From a virus: 56,779 nucleotides of DNA. Made by a program: the position numbers and the translations under genes. This document shows positions 43,201 to 51,279 of the stretch, piece after piece (positions within the stretch are counted from its first letter, which is position 1; every line of letters begins with the position of its first letter). The notes beneath the pieces are model-generated. The model was given only the letters and a program-made list of their open reading frames with translations, was not told the origin of the DNA and did not search any database. The stretch lies in the IMG/VR virus record IMGVR_UViG_3300048538_000331, positions 1 through 56,779 of that record; one strand, given 5' to 3'.

Positions 43201-46021
43201 TTACTATAAGATTAAATTATTAGAAAATTATGAAGATAAATATAATACAGTAAATAGTCTTACATCTTCTATAGCAACAAGAAACGAAGCTAAAAAACTT
43301 CAATTTAAAATTGGAGAAGTAAAAAGAGGATTTGATGCATTTGAAAAATTCCTATATAGTAAACCAACTTCTCTTTCATATCCTGGAGCTGGATTAAACT
43401 CAATATCTTCATCAGAAGATTCTTCAACAATTAGTTGGTTTAATGGTATTTTAAATTCTGCGAGAGATTATGATAAATATAATACAGCAAGATTATCTTT
43501 CAATTTACCAAAACATATTAGAGATGATGAAAACAATTCTGATTTTATATTATTCTCAGATATGGTTGGACAACACTTTGATGTTATCTACACACACATT
43601 AAGGCGGTTTCAAAGAGTAATAGAGTTGAAAACAAACATGAATATGGTATAGATGATACAATGTTGTATCATATGTTGGAATCTCTTGGGTGGAACGCTG
43701 ATATGGGTGTTCAAGGTCAAGCGTTGTGGGAATATGCATTTGGTAAAGATATAGATGGCAATCAAACCACCACAATGAGTGGTAAGGATAGACAACATGA
43801 GATTTGGAGAAGATTATTAAATAACTTACCATATCTCTATAAACATAAAGGTACAAAAAGAGCAATCTCTGCGGCTTTAAGTTGTTATGGTGTACCTGCT
43901 TCCTTATTAACAATAATGGAATTTGGTGGACCAACTGACCCAGATGGAGATACTCCACAAACATTTACTTATCAAGATAGAACAGCATCTATTCTACTAA
44001 GCGGTTCAGCTGCTATTACAGTTCCATGGAAAAAATTTACATCAGTATTTAGTGATGATTATCCTAACTCTGTTGAGATTAGAATAAACACAGAACAAAG
44101 ACAAGACCAAACAATAATGAGTACTGATGGATGGTCTTTACATATAAATAAAGATACTGGTTCACTTGCATCAATAGAACTAAAAGTAAGTGGAAGTGAT
44201 ACCATATATTCTTCATCTACGAATCTTGGAGCATTGTATAATGATGAATATACACAAATAGTAGTACAAAAAACAGTAACTGGTTCTAATGATGTATTTT
44301 ATCTATATGCACAAGAGCCGTTTCAAGGTAGAATACGAACAAAATTAAGTTCAAGTTTAGAAATTTCAGGAGTTAGTTCTTGGAAGAGTGGTAGTGATTT
44401 GGTTATTGGTGGTGATAACTTAACTGCATCAATTGATGAATTTAGATTATGGAGAACTCCACTATCTGATTCAAAAATAGATAACCATACACTTTTACCA
44501 GATGCTATAGATGGTAACCATGTATCTGCTTCTACAACTGATTTAATATTAAGACATGATTTTGAATATCCAAAAAATAGACATACAAGTGGAGATGTTA
44601 ATATAAAAAGTGTATCTATTAATAGAACATATAGTACATCTTCAATTGCATCTAACTTTGAAAATGTTTCATCATATCCATATCAATATAAATCATATGA
44701 TAGAGATGTAACGGCGGTTGTACCATCAACTGGTAACACTGTTGGTAACAAAGTAAGATTTGAAACTCAAACTTTAATTTCTGATTTAAATTATAAAAGT
44801 AGAGCAACTAAAAAATCATTTGACCAATCACCTACCGATTCAAATAGATTAGGATTATTCTTTTCTCCAACAAAGGAGATTAACATGGATATCGTAAAAT
44901 CATTTGGAAAGTTTAATATTGATGATTATATAGGAGACCCTTCTGATGATTATAAACCTACTTACGCTAAACTAAATCAATTAAGAGGTTATTATTTCGA
45001 TAGATATTCTTTAAACATCTATGAATATATTCAACTAATTAGATACATAGACCAATCATTATTTAATATTATTATTTCATTAATACCAGGAAGAGCTCAA
45101 ACAAGTCAAGGTTTGTTAATAGAACCCCATATTCTTGAAAGAAGTAAAACACAATGGAAACCATCCACTGCAGTTAAAAAAGATTATAAATCGGTTATTG
45201 ATATTACTGATATAGGAGTATCTTCTGATAATAAACAATACTTGACAATAGTATCCGCATCAGACAATACATCATTAAGTGGCGAATCAAGTGATTTTGT
45301 TTCTGTTATTGATACCGATACTTCAAAAGTTTTAGTAGGAACTCATTCAGATTTTTCTGCAACAATTGGTACTGAGGATAATACAACATTAAATGGATTT
45401 ATCACTGCAAACTCAGGTTCTGATATGGCAGGGATTTCATTTACAATAGATAACACAAATTTAGGAGAATCAATACAAGGTGAATTTGATTCTGATTCTT
45501 TTACTCAAATAGGAACAGATTCGGACTCATTATCAATAGCTGGATTTGGTGTATTTGGTAAAAACGGAAACTCTATCAGAACTAAACTTGATTCTGATAA
45601 TAATTATATTCAAGAAAGAATAAAGATTTTCTTACTTAAAAAATCATATCAAGTTGATATACCAGAAAACGTATCAGTAGATGCATCACAAGGTAGACAA
45701 TTTGTATCCACAACCAAATATAAAAAGATTGTAAATATTTTACCATTTACTGGTTCTGATGGAAACGAATCAACAAATCCAACTGTAAGTGGAGATATCG
45801 TGGAGGTTACACCTTTAAATGGTTATTTCCCAACACATTACAGAAATACAGGAGACTTATCTGCTGGATTGGAAAATTCGTTTTATAATGGTTCTAAACA
45901 AACAAGTGCAACAACTTTAGATGGTGGTTCACCTGTTGTAACGTTTACTACAAATCCGAATACATTAAAAGTTTCTGATAGTGGTAGAGGAAGTGGAGAA
46001 CCAATTTTAGAGGTAGATTAA
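40250..46021 (+). CDS. Giant baseplate/tail protein with gpI-like and LamG-like modules
   Basis: A 1923-aa protein. The N-terminus is Gly/Pro-rich and low complexity, with one GCKDPKAVNY...NGKCVY repeat (about residue 119) and a Gly/Asn/Phe-rich tract (about 270-360). Ig-like beta regions follow. The segment NNLPYLYKHKGTKRAISAAL and its CYGVPASLL continuation (about 1190-1225) match a P2 gpI-type tail module seen in marine myoviruses. A concanavalin/LamG-like domain (about 1250-1430) follows, then a helical baseplate-like part and a beta-rich end. Probably the host-contact hub or wedge protein. Confidence 0.7.
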   Translation: MRRRFDQDDFNDYENNFGNPFGNNPQGFEPETLSAVTSLRGGGGGGGGRVSPPRGGTVSPRPVRSNPPRPPKEPFEEISHLPIKPKTPIFVKPDLPPIVVKPNTGTIKPIEVDPVRVKGGCKDPKAVNYDSTATYDNGKCVYPNIKIKQTVKDKNAPVKITVATDRGPATVMVDGKDVGTTNGTGEFHTLILNFTEKELLQRKIITVKKSNFASKDEWRVSSVQRSITKTIKPIIDTTPVLSGGRPELPDVSSPRPRPSSGNVNPRVTPSSDGFNRDMDDYLGNNKQFLGGTGFGEFNGNIGPSRTSGGNTIGFDDINFGFGGASSNRRNNFSTINFGGYGYDNFDNLPKLGLPPRDVPARSFIRKPYGNIGTSPIKTSPTLKPAKLTLGTIPFNYYEIVLERKVDGKWVQQPSDYSTFSKTNVSVRPKSHSLRVGFSLRKNVEILESPKIESTYKVRIIGDVPTDDTIVWKTNYGQVGSVLDDDDIVIFQIEQQVGDPEPRIEFYANGITDFTHNGSFQIKSGKNNKEFKGLETSFRLYPGNNDIQVQVFKEPVSEPPTKPALKLDRTSAQLNISDPKAIRIGYKSVDADKVIYTLGKVKKTIPLNGTITLSGKDFPNGAGTYTLYVQPVSRRGGSGDIEKCIITAESKAYLPGPDITHINYPQVIKGPDFKGIDVDFNISWQSVNTNYIHIYLGKPVRENYLGKFEPQGVAQFNMRNIIKKGRRFGALRNSRNIINFQLLLVPYNEEGDSRATGKFETVNITFDKGDLTLRRGRVVGDLRTSFVKQWNSKGFDDFTSPFLTHYLHLGDGNNKLIGTWGIDETTFSDKITNPTTNQIEYKNIEKSIVLKLYEPIPRNVGTNDKIWISKIQSIPLIDTITITDDIVSQCTPLTPNFNLDVSDEIGYQILDDLISSGSASSTDVISQFVSSSDFSLENLNIEFVTQSSVVKEVGTGLLLEKAGIEDYNWKEFIKYSSAGERVENFYYKIKLLENYEDKYNTVNSLTSSIATRNEAKKLQFKIGEVKRGFDAFEKFLYSKPTSLSYPGAGLNSISSSEDSSTISWFNGILNSARDYDKYNTARLSFNLPKHIRDDENNSDFILFSDMVGQHFDVIYTHIKAVSKSNRVENKHEYGIDDTMLYHMLESLGWNADMGVQGQALWEYAFGKDIDGNQTTTMSGKDRQHEIWRRLLNNLPYLYKHKGTKRAISAALSCYGVPASLLTIMEFGGPTDPDGDTPQTFTYQDRTASILLSGSAAITVPWKKFTSVFSDDYPNSVEIRINTEQRQDQTIMSTDGWSLHINKDTGSLASIELKVSGSDTIYSSSTNLGALYNDEYTQIVVQKTVTGSNDVFYLYAQEPFQGRIRTKLSSSLEISGVSSWKSGSDLVIGGDNLTASIDEFRLWRTPLSDSKIDNHTLLPDAIDGNHVSASTTDLILRHDFEYPKNRHTSGDVNIKSVSINRTYSTSSIASNFENVSSYPYQYKSYDRDVTAVVPSTGNTVGNKVRFETQTLISDLNYKSRATKKSFDQSPTDSNRLGLFFSPTKEINMDIVKSFGKFNIDDYIGDPSDDYKPTYAKLNQLRGYYFDRYSLNIYEYIQLIRYIDQSLFNIIISLIPGRAQTSQGLLIEPHILERSKTQWKPSTAVKKDYKSVIDITDIGVSSDNKQYLTIVSASDNTSLSGESSDFVSVIDTDTSKVLVGTHSDFSATIGTEDNTTLNGFITANSGSDMAGISFTIDNTNLGESIQGEFDSDSFTQIGTDSDSLSIAGFGVFGKNGNSIRTKLDSDNNYIQERIKIFLLKKSYQVDIPENVSVDASQGRQFVSTTKYKKIVNILPFTGSDGNESTNPTVSGDIVEVTPLNGYFPTHYRNTGDLSAGLENSFYNGSKQTSATTLDGGSPVVTFTTNPNTLKVSDSGRGSGEPILEVD

Positions 46022-46039
46022 ACGATTTTATGATTTACT

Positions 46040-46049
46040 TATATTTATA
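46040..46049 (+). promoter_or_regulatory. Late promoter motif L8
   Basis: Perfect TATATTTATA, 34 nt before the ATG at 46084, the longest leader of the late set. Confidence 0.6.
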
Positions 46050-46083
46050 TATTGAATAACATTAACAAAGGAATTTTTAAATT

Positions 46084-46737
46084 ATGGCTTATTTAAATAA
46101 CACCGAAATCACAGTAGATGCGATTCTCACTAAGAAGGGTAGAGAGAAATTAGCAGCTGGAGATGGTTTAAACATCACAAAGTTCGCTTTGGGTGATGAT
46201 GAAATTGATTACACCCTTTACGAACCAGCACACCCAAAGGGAAGTGCTTATTATGATGCGGCAATTAAAGCAATTCCGATTACTGAAGCTTCACCCGATG
46301 AAACTCAAGTATTAAGACATAAATTAGTTACTTTACCAAAAGGTACAACTAAGATACCTAAAGTTGAATTTGGTATCCCTTCTATAAGAGTTTCACCATC
46401 ATCTGGTCAAGTAACTCTTTCACCAACTACATCACCAAGTGGTAACACACAACAAGGATATACAGTAATACTTGCTAATAAAAACGCAGGTTCTATTGTT
46501 GGTAGTGGTTTAGCAGCAGGAGCAGCAACTACTCCATCATTCTTAGGAGATGAAATTACACAAACAGCAGCAATTGAAACTGGATTAACATTTACGTTTA
46601 TTCCAAATCCAAGTCTGTTAAGAGCGTTAACAACAACTATAACGGTTTATGGAAACGAAACAGGTGGTTCACAAACTATTCCTGTTACAATTACTGACCC
46701 AAGAAGAAGCTTAGGTACACCTATTAGACGACTCTAA
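46084..46737 (+). CDS. Virion structural protein (tail-associated)
   Basis: A 217-aa protein. The start DAILTKKGREKLAAGDGLNITKFALGDDEIDY is shared with many marine T4-like structural proteins. The rest is Ser/Thr/Gly/Pro-rich and beta-like (VSPSSGQVTLSPTT), ending in a basic RRSLGTPIRRL. It has its own late motif (L8) and an AAAGGA tract. Exact location in the virion unknown. Confidence 0.7.
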   Translation: MAYLNNTEITVDAILTKKGREKLAAGDGLNITKFALGDDEIDYTLYEPAHPKGSAYYDAAIKAIPITEASPDETQVLRHKLVTLPKGTTKIPKVEFGIPSIRVSPSSGQVTLSPTTSPSGNTQQGYTVILANKNAGSIVGSGLAAGAATTPSFLGDEITQTAAIETGLTFTFIPNPSLLRALTTTITVYGNETGGSQTIPVTITDPRRSLGTPIRRL

Positions 46738-46773
46738 TGGATAAAAAATTAAAGTAAAAAAGGAAAATAAAAA

Positions 46774-48003
46774 ATGGCACAAATAGCAGGACAAGCTGGA
46801 GTAAATTTAACAACTGAGTTATCAACGTATTTAGCTGATAATCAAGGTACTCTTACTTCAGAACAATTATCATCAATCATTAATCAGTATTTAACTGGTG
46901 GTGATAAATTAGGTGCAAGTGGGGGAGCAATCGCTCAAGGCATCTATAAACGATTTGGTGAATTTGACCAAATAACAGGTAAAGTTGAAGTTGTCACGAC
47001 TGGATTGTGGAGTGGAGATACTGGAAGTTTATCAACTTTCTTTACTTCATCAACACAAGTTTCTCAGGCAAGTTCAAACTACTATCTAAATGTATATAAT
47101 ACTGACCCAGCAAGTGATACATCAGCCGCTGTACAATACGCAGTTGCATATGGACACAGAACTGGTCAAGGTTCTATATCATTAGCAAATTCAGATTCAT
47201 CAACTTTAGCAAGTAAAGCAACTTATGCTCAATATCGTTCAATATTATTGGATAATGATGATACTCAATTCACATTTGTATCTTCATCAGCAGCTGGAAC
47301 ACATGACTCAGATAGTATCTATGTAATCAATGTAGCTCGTGCCCGTTACAAAGAGAAAATGGATGCTGGAAACTGGTCATTGAAAATTAGTGGTTCTAAT
47401 GGAATCTCTACATTGATTGATGATAGTGGAAAGAAATTCTCAGATACAGTTGGTAAAGCTGGTAGAGTATTTGATGTTGCAAGTGGTTCATTAAATTTAG
47501 GAACTGAAAATGAAGCAACAGTTAATACAACAACCGCTTCAAATGGACAAGGATTGGGTAAATTCTATCCTGACCAAGGTTTAGTAATTCTTAATCCAAC
47601 TGCGATTCATAATTTAATCGGAACTTCAATAGATAAGGATAATGATAAAGGAGCTTCCATTTCTACATCTGTAGCTACAGAAGGTAAAAATCATTTCTTA
47701 TTACACAACGCTATTGTAGGTGGGGGAGATTTTGAAGCAAGAAGAACAGAAAATGTTTCTACATCACATTACTTTGTAAGAGCAACAAATAGAGAATTTA
47801 ACTTCTCTAACAACCCAACGTTTGTAACTGGTTCAGATGGTTCATTTGCAGAATCAAGTTTTGAAACTGACCCAAGAACCTTTATCAGTACAATTGGTTT
47901 ATATAATGATTCAAACGAGATACTGGCAGTTGCTAAAACATCACAACCAATTCCTAAATCATTTGATAAAGAAGTATTAATCAAAGTAAAACTTGACTTT
48001 TAA
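46774..48003 (+). CDS. Tail structural protein
   Basis: A 409-aa Ser/Thr/Gly-rich, mostly beta protein. Its last about 70 residues (NREFNFSNNPT ... ISTIGLYNDSNEILAVAKTSQPI ... VLIKVKLDF) are clearly related to the C-terminus of the next gene product, showing a shared assembly module. An AAAAAGGAAA tract precedes the ATG but no late motif is adjacent, so it may be co-transcribed with 46084. A terminator follows. Confidence 0.7.
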   Translation: MAQIAGQAGVNLTTELSTYLADNQGTLTSEQLSSIINQYLTGGDKLGASGGAIAQGIYKRFGEFDQITGKVEVVTTGLWSGDTGSLSTFFTSSTQVSQASSNYYLNVYNTDPASDTSAAVQYAVAYGHRTGQGSISLANSDSSTLASKATYAQYRSILLDNDDTQFTFVSSSAAGTHDSDSIYVINVARARYKEKMDAGNWSLKISGSNGISTLIDDSGKKFSDTVGKAGRVFDVASGSLNLGTENEATVNTTTASNGQGLGKFYPDQGLVILNPTAIHNLIGTSIDKDNDKGASISTSVATEGKNHFLLHNAIVGGGDFEARRTENVSTSHYFVRATNREFNFSNNPTFVTGSDGSFAESSFETDPRTFISTIGLYNDSNEILAVAKTSQPIPKSFDKEVLIKVKLDF

Positions 48004-48077
48004 TAAATAACACAGAACACTTAAGGTTGCAAACTTAAAGGTTCACGAAAAACTTAAAGAATGATATCGTTCTTTAT

Positions 48078-48102
48078 ACCCCACCGAAAGTGGGGTTTTT
48101 TG
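48078..48102 (+). terminator. Rho-independent terminator
   Basis: Stem ACCCCAC/GTGGGGT with loop CGAAA and a T run, 75 nt after the tail gene at 46774. Confidence 0.88.
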
Positions 48103-48108
48103 TTTCAC

Positions 48109-48118
48109 TATATTTATA
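48109..48118 (+). promoter_or_regulatory. Late promoter motif L9
   Basis: Perfect TATATTTATA directly after the terminator, 18 nt before the ATG at 48137, with AAAGGAG in the leader. Confidence 0.68.
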
Positions 48119-48136
48119 TAAAGGAGTATTGAATCT

Positions 48137-49270
48137 ATGATAAAAAATATACCAAAAACGGCAGTTTGGAAAAAGAGTTTTCCTGTTTATAAACAATTTA
48201 CTGTTTCTAATTCGGACTATGAAGTAATATCTGGTTCTTTAGAAACAGGAAGTTTTGAAACAGGTTCTTTCAACAAGCAGGGTAATGTATATACTCATCC
48301 ATTAATTAAATCGATTATACATAAGTACTATGGTGACCATAGTAATCCATTTACAATGTATGGGGTTGTAAGTGATATTGGTAATTTTAGAAACGAAAGA
48401 CAAACTGGTTCTAACGCATATGTTATATCAATTGACCAAGAAAAATATGGTGAAGGTATAAAAAAGAACTCATTACTACTAACTGACCATGGAAATACGA
48501 TTGTATATTCAGATGATGGTAGTGGTAATATAGTTTCACAATATCCAAACTACACAATTAATAGTATAGATTTTCAAACAGGTGACATTACTATAACAGA
48601 TACCGATAATGAAATATTTACAGGAAGTATTGCAAACTTTGATGTTGAGAGTGGTGTAGCTATTTTAACATTTGGTATTGATACTGATTCTGTTGATGTA
48701 ATGGTATTGGATTTTTCAGAAAATAGACTACAAACTTCTGTAGCTTTAGATTTTGATGAATTAGAGATTGATGAAGCTAGATACGGAAACGTATTTTATG
48801 CAGATGGTACAGTAATATTGTGGGATAATCCAATTACAAATTATACTGCACAATATAGAAGTACTAAAACTATTCACGAAACAGAAGTTCTTGTACAAGT
48901 TAAAGCGGGTGAATTTAATTTTTCACAAAACCCTTCTGCTGTAGATGTTACTTTATTTAAAACTCCATATGAATTTGATATATCACAACCATCAATACAT
49001 AGAAGAGCACACAAACGAAAAATAAAAGAAATTTTAGATATATCAAGAAAAGAAGAATATTATGGAACTGTTGGAACATCGACAGGAAGTTGGGATGATT
49101 ATGATAAATACAGACAAACAGACCCAACAGGTTCATATTTAGCACCATTTATTACAACCATTGCATTATACGATGATGATGGAGATATGGTTGCAGTTGC
49201 AAAATTACCAACACCAATTAAAAATTTACCAGATATGGATATGAACTTTATTGTTCGTTTCGATACTTAA
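48137..49270 (+). CDS. Tail structural protein sharing a C-terminal module
   Basis: A 377-aa protein with an N-terminal beta region (SGSLETGSFETGSF repeats), a middle of alternating strands, and a C-terminal module (GEFNFSQNPSA ... APFITTIALYDDDGDMVAVAKLPTPIKN ... MNFIVRFDT) shared with the upstream tail protein. It has its own terminator-motif-SD arrangement, so it is likely expressed strongly and late. Probably a baseplate or tail-tube-associated protein. Confidence 0.7.
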   Translation: MIKNIPKTAVWKKSFPVYKQFTVSNSDYEVISGSLETGSFETGSFNKQGNVYTHPLIKSIIHKYYGDHSNPFTMYGVVSDIGNFRNERQTGSNAYVISIDQEKYGEGIKKNSLLLTDHGNTIVYSDDGSGNIVSQYPNYTINSIDFQTGDITITDTDNEIFTGSIANFDVESGVAILTFGIDTDSVDVMVLDFSENRLQTSVALDFDELEIDEARYGNVFYADGTVILWDNPITNYTAQYRSTKTIHETEVLVQVKAGEFNFSQNPSAVDVTLFKTPYEFDISQPSIHRRAHKRKIKEILDISRKEEYYGTVGTSTGSWDDYDKYRQTDPTGSYLAPFITTIALYDDDGDMVAVAKLPTPIKNLPDMDMNFIVRFDT

Positions 49271-49272
49271 TT

Positions 49273-49282
49273 AATATTTATA
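49273..49282 (+). promoter_or_regulatory. Late promoter motif L10 (AATATTTATA)
   Basis: One-base variant, 2 nt after the previous stop and 22 nt before the ATG at 49305, with AAAGGAG between. Confidence 0.62.
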
Positions 49283-49304
49283 TAATACAAAGGAGATACT
49301 TATT

Positions 49305-49487
49305 ATGGCATCAATTGAAGAACTTTACAACAAATCTGAATTCGCAAAATTTCCACAAGGAAAAGATAAAGATAAAACACCTATCGAATTAGATGGTGGA
49401 AAAGATTTAAGAAACGAAGAGAATCTAGCAAAAGCTAGAGGTGGAAAACTGAACTTGAAAAAGTATTCAGAATCAGTTACACGCTAA
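49305..49487 (+). CDS. Small late protein
   Basis: A 60-aa charged protein (MASIEELYNKSEFAKFPQGK...), basic C-terminus, no membrane segment. It is preceded by a late motif and strong SD, so it is probably abundant and structural or scaffold-like. Not recognised. Confidence 0.6.
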   Translation: MASIEELYNKSEFAKFPQGKDKDKTPIELDGGKDLRNEENLAKARGGKLNLKKYSESVTR

Positions 49488-49497
49488 ATCTATAATT

Positions 49498-50070
49498 TTG
49501 GGTTTACTTATTAATACCCATCATAAATGGGCTTTTGTTCATATTCCAAAAACAGGAGGCACAAGTTTGTCAAAAGTTTTGGCAAACATTCCAAATACTG
49601 CAAATCCTGCTGGTCACGATTCTCTAAGAATATTAGAGACTAACTTATCGGAATATTTTAAATTTACTCTTGTAAGAAATCCTTTTACAAGAATAGCATC
49701 AGCATACTTTCATGAAATTAGAAAAACAGGATATATGACTTTTGAATCTTTTTTAAAAAATTCGAATGAATATGATTTATGGTTTTTAAATCAAACTTAT
49801 TATACACATGAAGGATGTACAAACGATAAACACATGAATTATATTGGTAGATATGAAAACTACTCAAATGATGTTGAATACTTATTTAATAAAATAGGTA
49901 TAGATTCAAATATTCCTCATTTAAATCGTAATCCAATTTACGATAAACATCCAAACTTAGACCAACACAAATATTACAAGCATTTATATTCTGAGAAGTG
50001 GATGAAGGATTGGGTACGAGAGAGGTATTATAATGATTTCAAAATTTTTAACTATGGGATGGACATATAA
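49498..50070 (+). CDS. Sulfotransferase family protein
   Basis: A 190-aa protein of the Sulfotransfer_2 type. The PAPS 5'-phosphosulfate loop is HIPKTGGTSL (15-24) and the 3'-phosphate-binding segment is LVRNPFTRIASAYFHE (58-73, R60, S68). It transfers a sulfo group from PAPS to a sugar or other hydroxyl. In a phage it could sulfate a surface glycan or virion component. It starts with TTG at 49498, 10 nt after the small late gene, and its end overlaps the GIY-YIG gene. Confidence 0.82.
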   Translation: MGLLINTHHKWAFVHIPKTGGTSLSKVLANIPNTANPAGHDSLRILETNLSEYFKFTLVRNPFTRIASAYFHEIRKTGYMTFESFLKNSNEYDLWFLNQTYYTHEGCTNDKHMNYIGRYENYSNDVEYLFNKIGIDSNIPHLNRNPIYDKHPNLDQHKYYKHLYSEKWMKDWVRERYYNDFKIFNYGMDI

Positions 50071-50500
50071 CGGAAAATGTATAACAGAAATATCAGATAT
50101 GCCAGAAGGTACTATCGGATTCATATACAAAATTACAAATGGACAAACAGGTCAATATTATATAGGAAAAAAATCTCTATATTCACATAGAACTTTACCA
50201 CCACTAAAGGGTTACAAAAGAAAAAGAAAAGTAGTGAAAGAATCTAAGTGGCAAGATTATCGTTCATCTAATGCAAATGTACAACTTTGGTTTAGTGAAA
50301 ATGATAAAGCTTTGAATGAAGATAGAAGAAAAGATATTAATGATAGATTAGAATTAAGGATTCTTAGATTCTGTAAAGGTAAAAAATCCTTAACCTATTA
50401 TGAACTACAAGAACAATTCTCACATAATGTACTTGCAGACGAGTTATCTCTAAATGATAACTTATTAGGAAAGTTTTTTAGAAAAGACTTGGAAAATTAA
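50033..50500 (+). CDS. GIY-YIG nuclease domain protein
   Basis: A 155-aa protein. TIGFIYKITNGQTGQYYIGKK (about residues 27-47) is the GIY-YIG core, here GFIY and YYIG, followed by a basic segment (GYKRKRKVVKESKW). It may be a homing or junction nuclease. The first ATG overlaps the sulfotransferase by 38 nt; an in-frame ATG at 50054 (MGWTYNGKC) gives a shorter 17-nt overlap and 148 aa. Confidence 0.75.
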   Translation: MISKFLTMGWTYNGKCITEISDMPEGTIGFIYKITNGQTGQYYIGKKSLYSHRTLPPLKGYKRKRKVVKESKWQDYRSSNANVQLWFSENDKALNEDRRKDINDRLELRILRFCKGKKSLTYYELQEQFSHNVLADELSLNDNLLGKFFRKDLEN

Positions 50501-50519
50501 AATATTTTTTGTATATTTG
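50489..50519 (+). promoter_or_regulatory. Bacteroidota-type promoter P8
   Basis: TTG at 50489-50491, 20 nt, TATATTTG at 50512-50519, preceded by TTTTTT instead of TTTTCG. The ATG at 50524 is 4 nt after the box, so a leaderless transcript is predicted. Confidence 0.75.
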
Positions 50520-50523
50520 ATAT

Positions 50524-51279
50524 ATGGGTAAGAATACTTTAGTTGTAATGGGATGCTCTATGACAGAAGGTCAAGGATGTTGGGGTGATTTTAATAAACA
50601 CATCACAAAAGTTGATGATATCTTAAAACTAAGGAAAAAATATATTAATAGATTTTACGAATTTGGTTGGCCAAATATTGTAGCTAAAGAACTTGGATTT
50701 GATAAAGTAATAAATTTAGGTAAAATAGGAAGTTCAACATCAGGTCAACTAAAGTTTTTTAAAGAACAGAATTTTGGTAATGATAATGTATATATTATAT
50801 GGATGTTAACTGAGCCAATTCGGTTTTCTTTTTATAAAAAAGGAAAAATAAAAAACATTCATCCAGCTAAAGGAACACCTATTGGAAATTCCTATATAGA
50901 TTTTGTAGATGATATAACATTAGATTCGTGTCTTGAACAATTATTTTACATTAAGTGTATGAGAGATATTTCTAAATTGAATAACTATAATTTATTAATT
51001 ACACATTGGAACTCTGCATCTAAACACACTCAATCATTAGATGATGTTACTGATAACTATTTACACAAAGTTCCAACAACTATATTACCATCTAATAGAA
51101 AATTTATTTCAAATGTATGTGGTCATCCTAATGAATTGGGATATGATTGGATGGCAAAAACTATATTAAAAGAAATTAAAAATAATAATAAAAATTTTAT
51201 CATATCTGATAAAAAAGATAAATTAGAATATATTGCACCTGAACACAAATCATATACTATAAATAAAGAATTACTATAA
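50524..51279 (+). CDS. SGNH/GDSL hydrolase-like protein
   Basis: A 251-aa protein with the SGNH pattern: block I VVMGCSMTEGQG (Ser 12 as the nucleophile), a middle NLGKIGSSTSGQ segment with the oxyanion Gly, and block V GHPNELGYDW near residue 198 supplying the catalytic His. Such enzymes deacylate sugars or lipids. It lies within a cluster with sulfotransferase, GT25 and oxygenases. One base overlaps the next gene. Confidence 0.7.
   Translation: MGKNTLVVMGCSMTEGQGCWGDFNKHITKVDDILKLRKKYINRFYEFGWPNIVAKELGFDKVINLGKIGSSTSGQLKFFKEQNFGNDNVYIIWMLTEPIRFSFYKKGKIKNIHPAKGTPIGNSYIDFVDDITLDSCLEQLFYIKCMRDISKLNNYNLLITHWNSASKHTQSLDDVTDNYLHKVPTTILPSNRKFISNVCGHPNELGYDWMAKTILKEIKNNNKNFIISDKKDKLEYIAPEHKSYTINKELL

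Noticed and set aside
43599-43964. 121-aa minus-strand ORF
   Set aside because: Antisense of the conserved gpI-like module in the 1923-aa gene.
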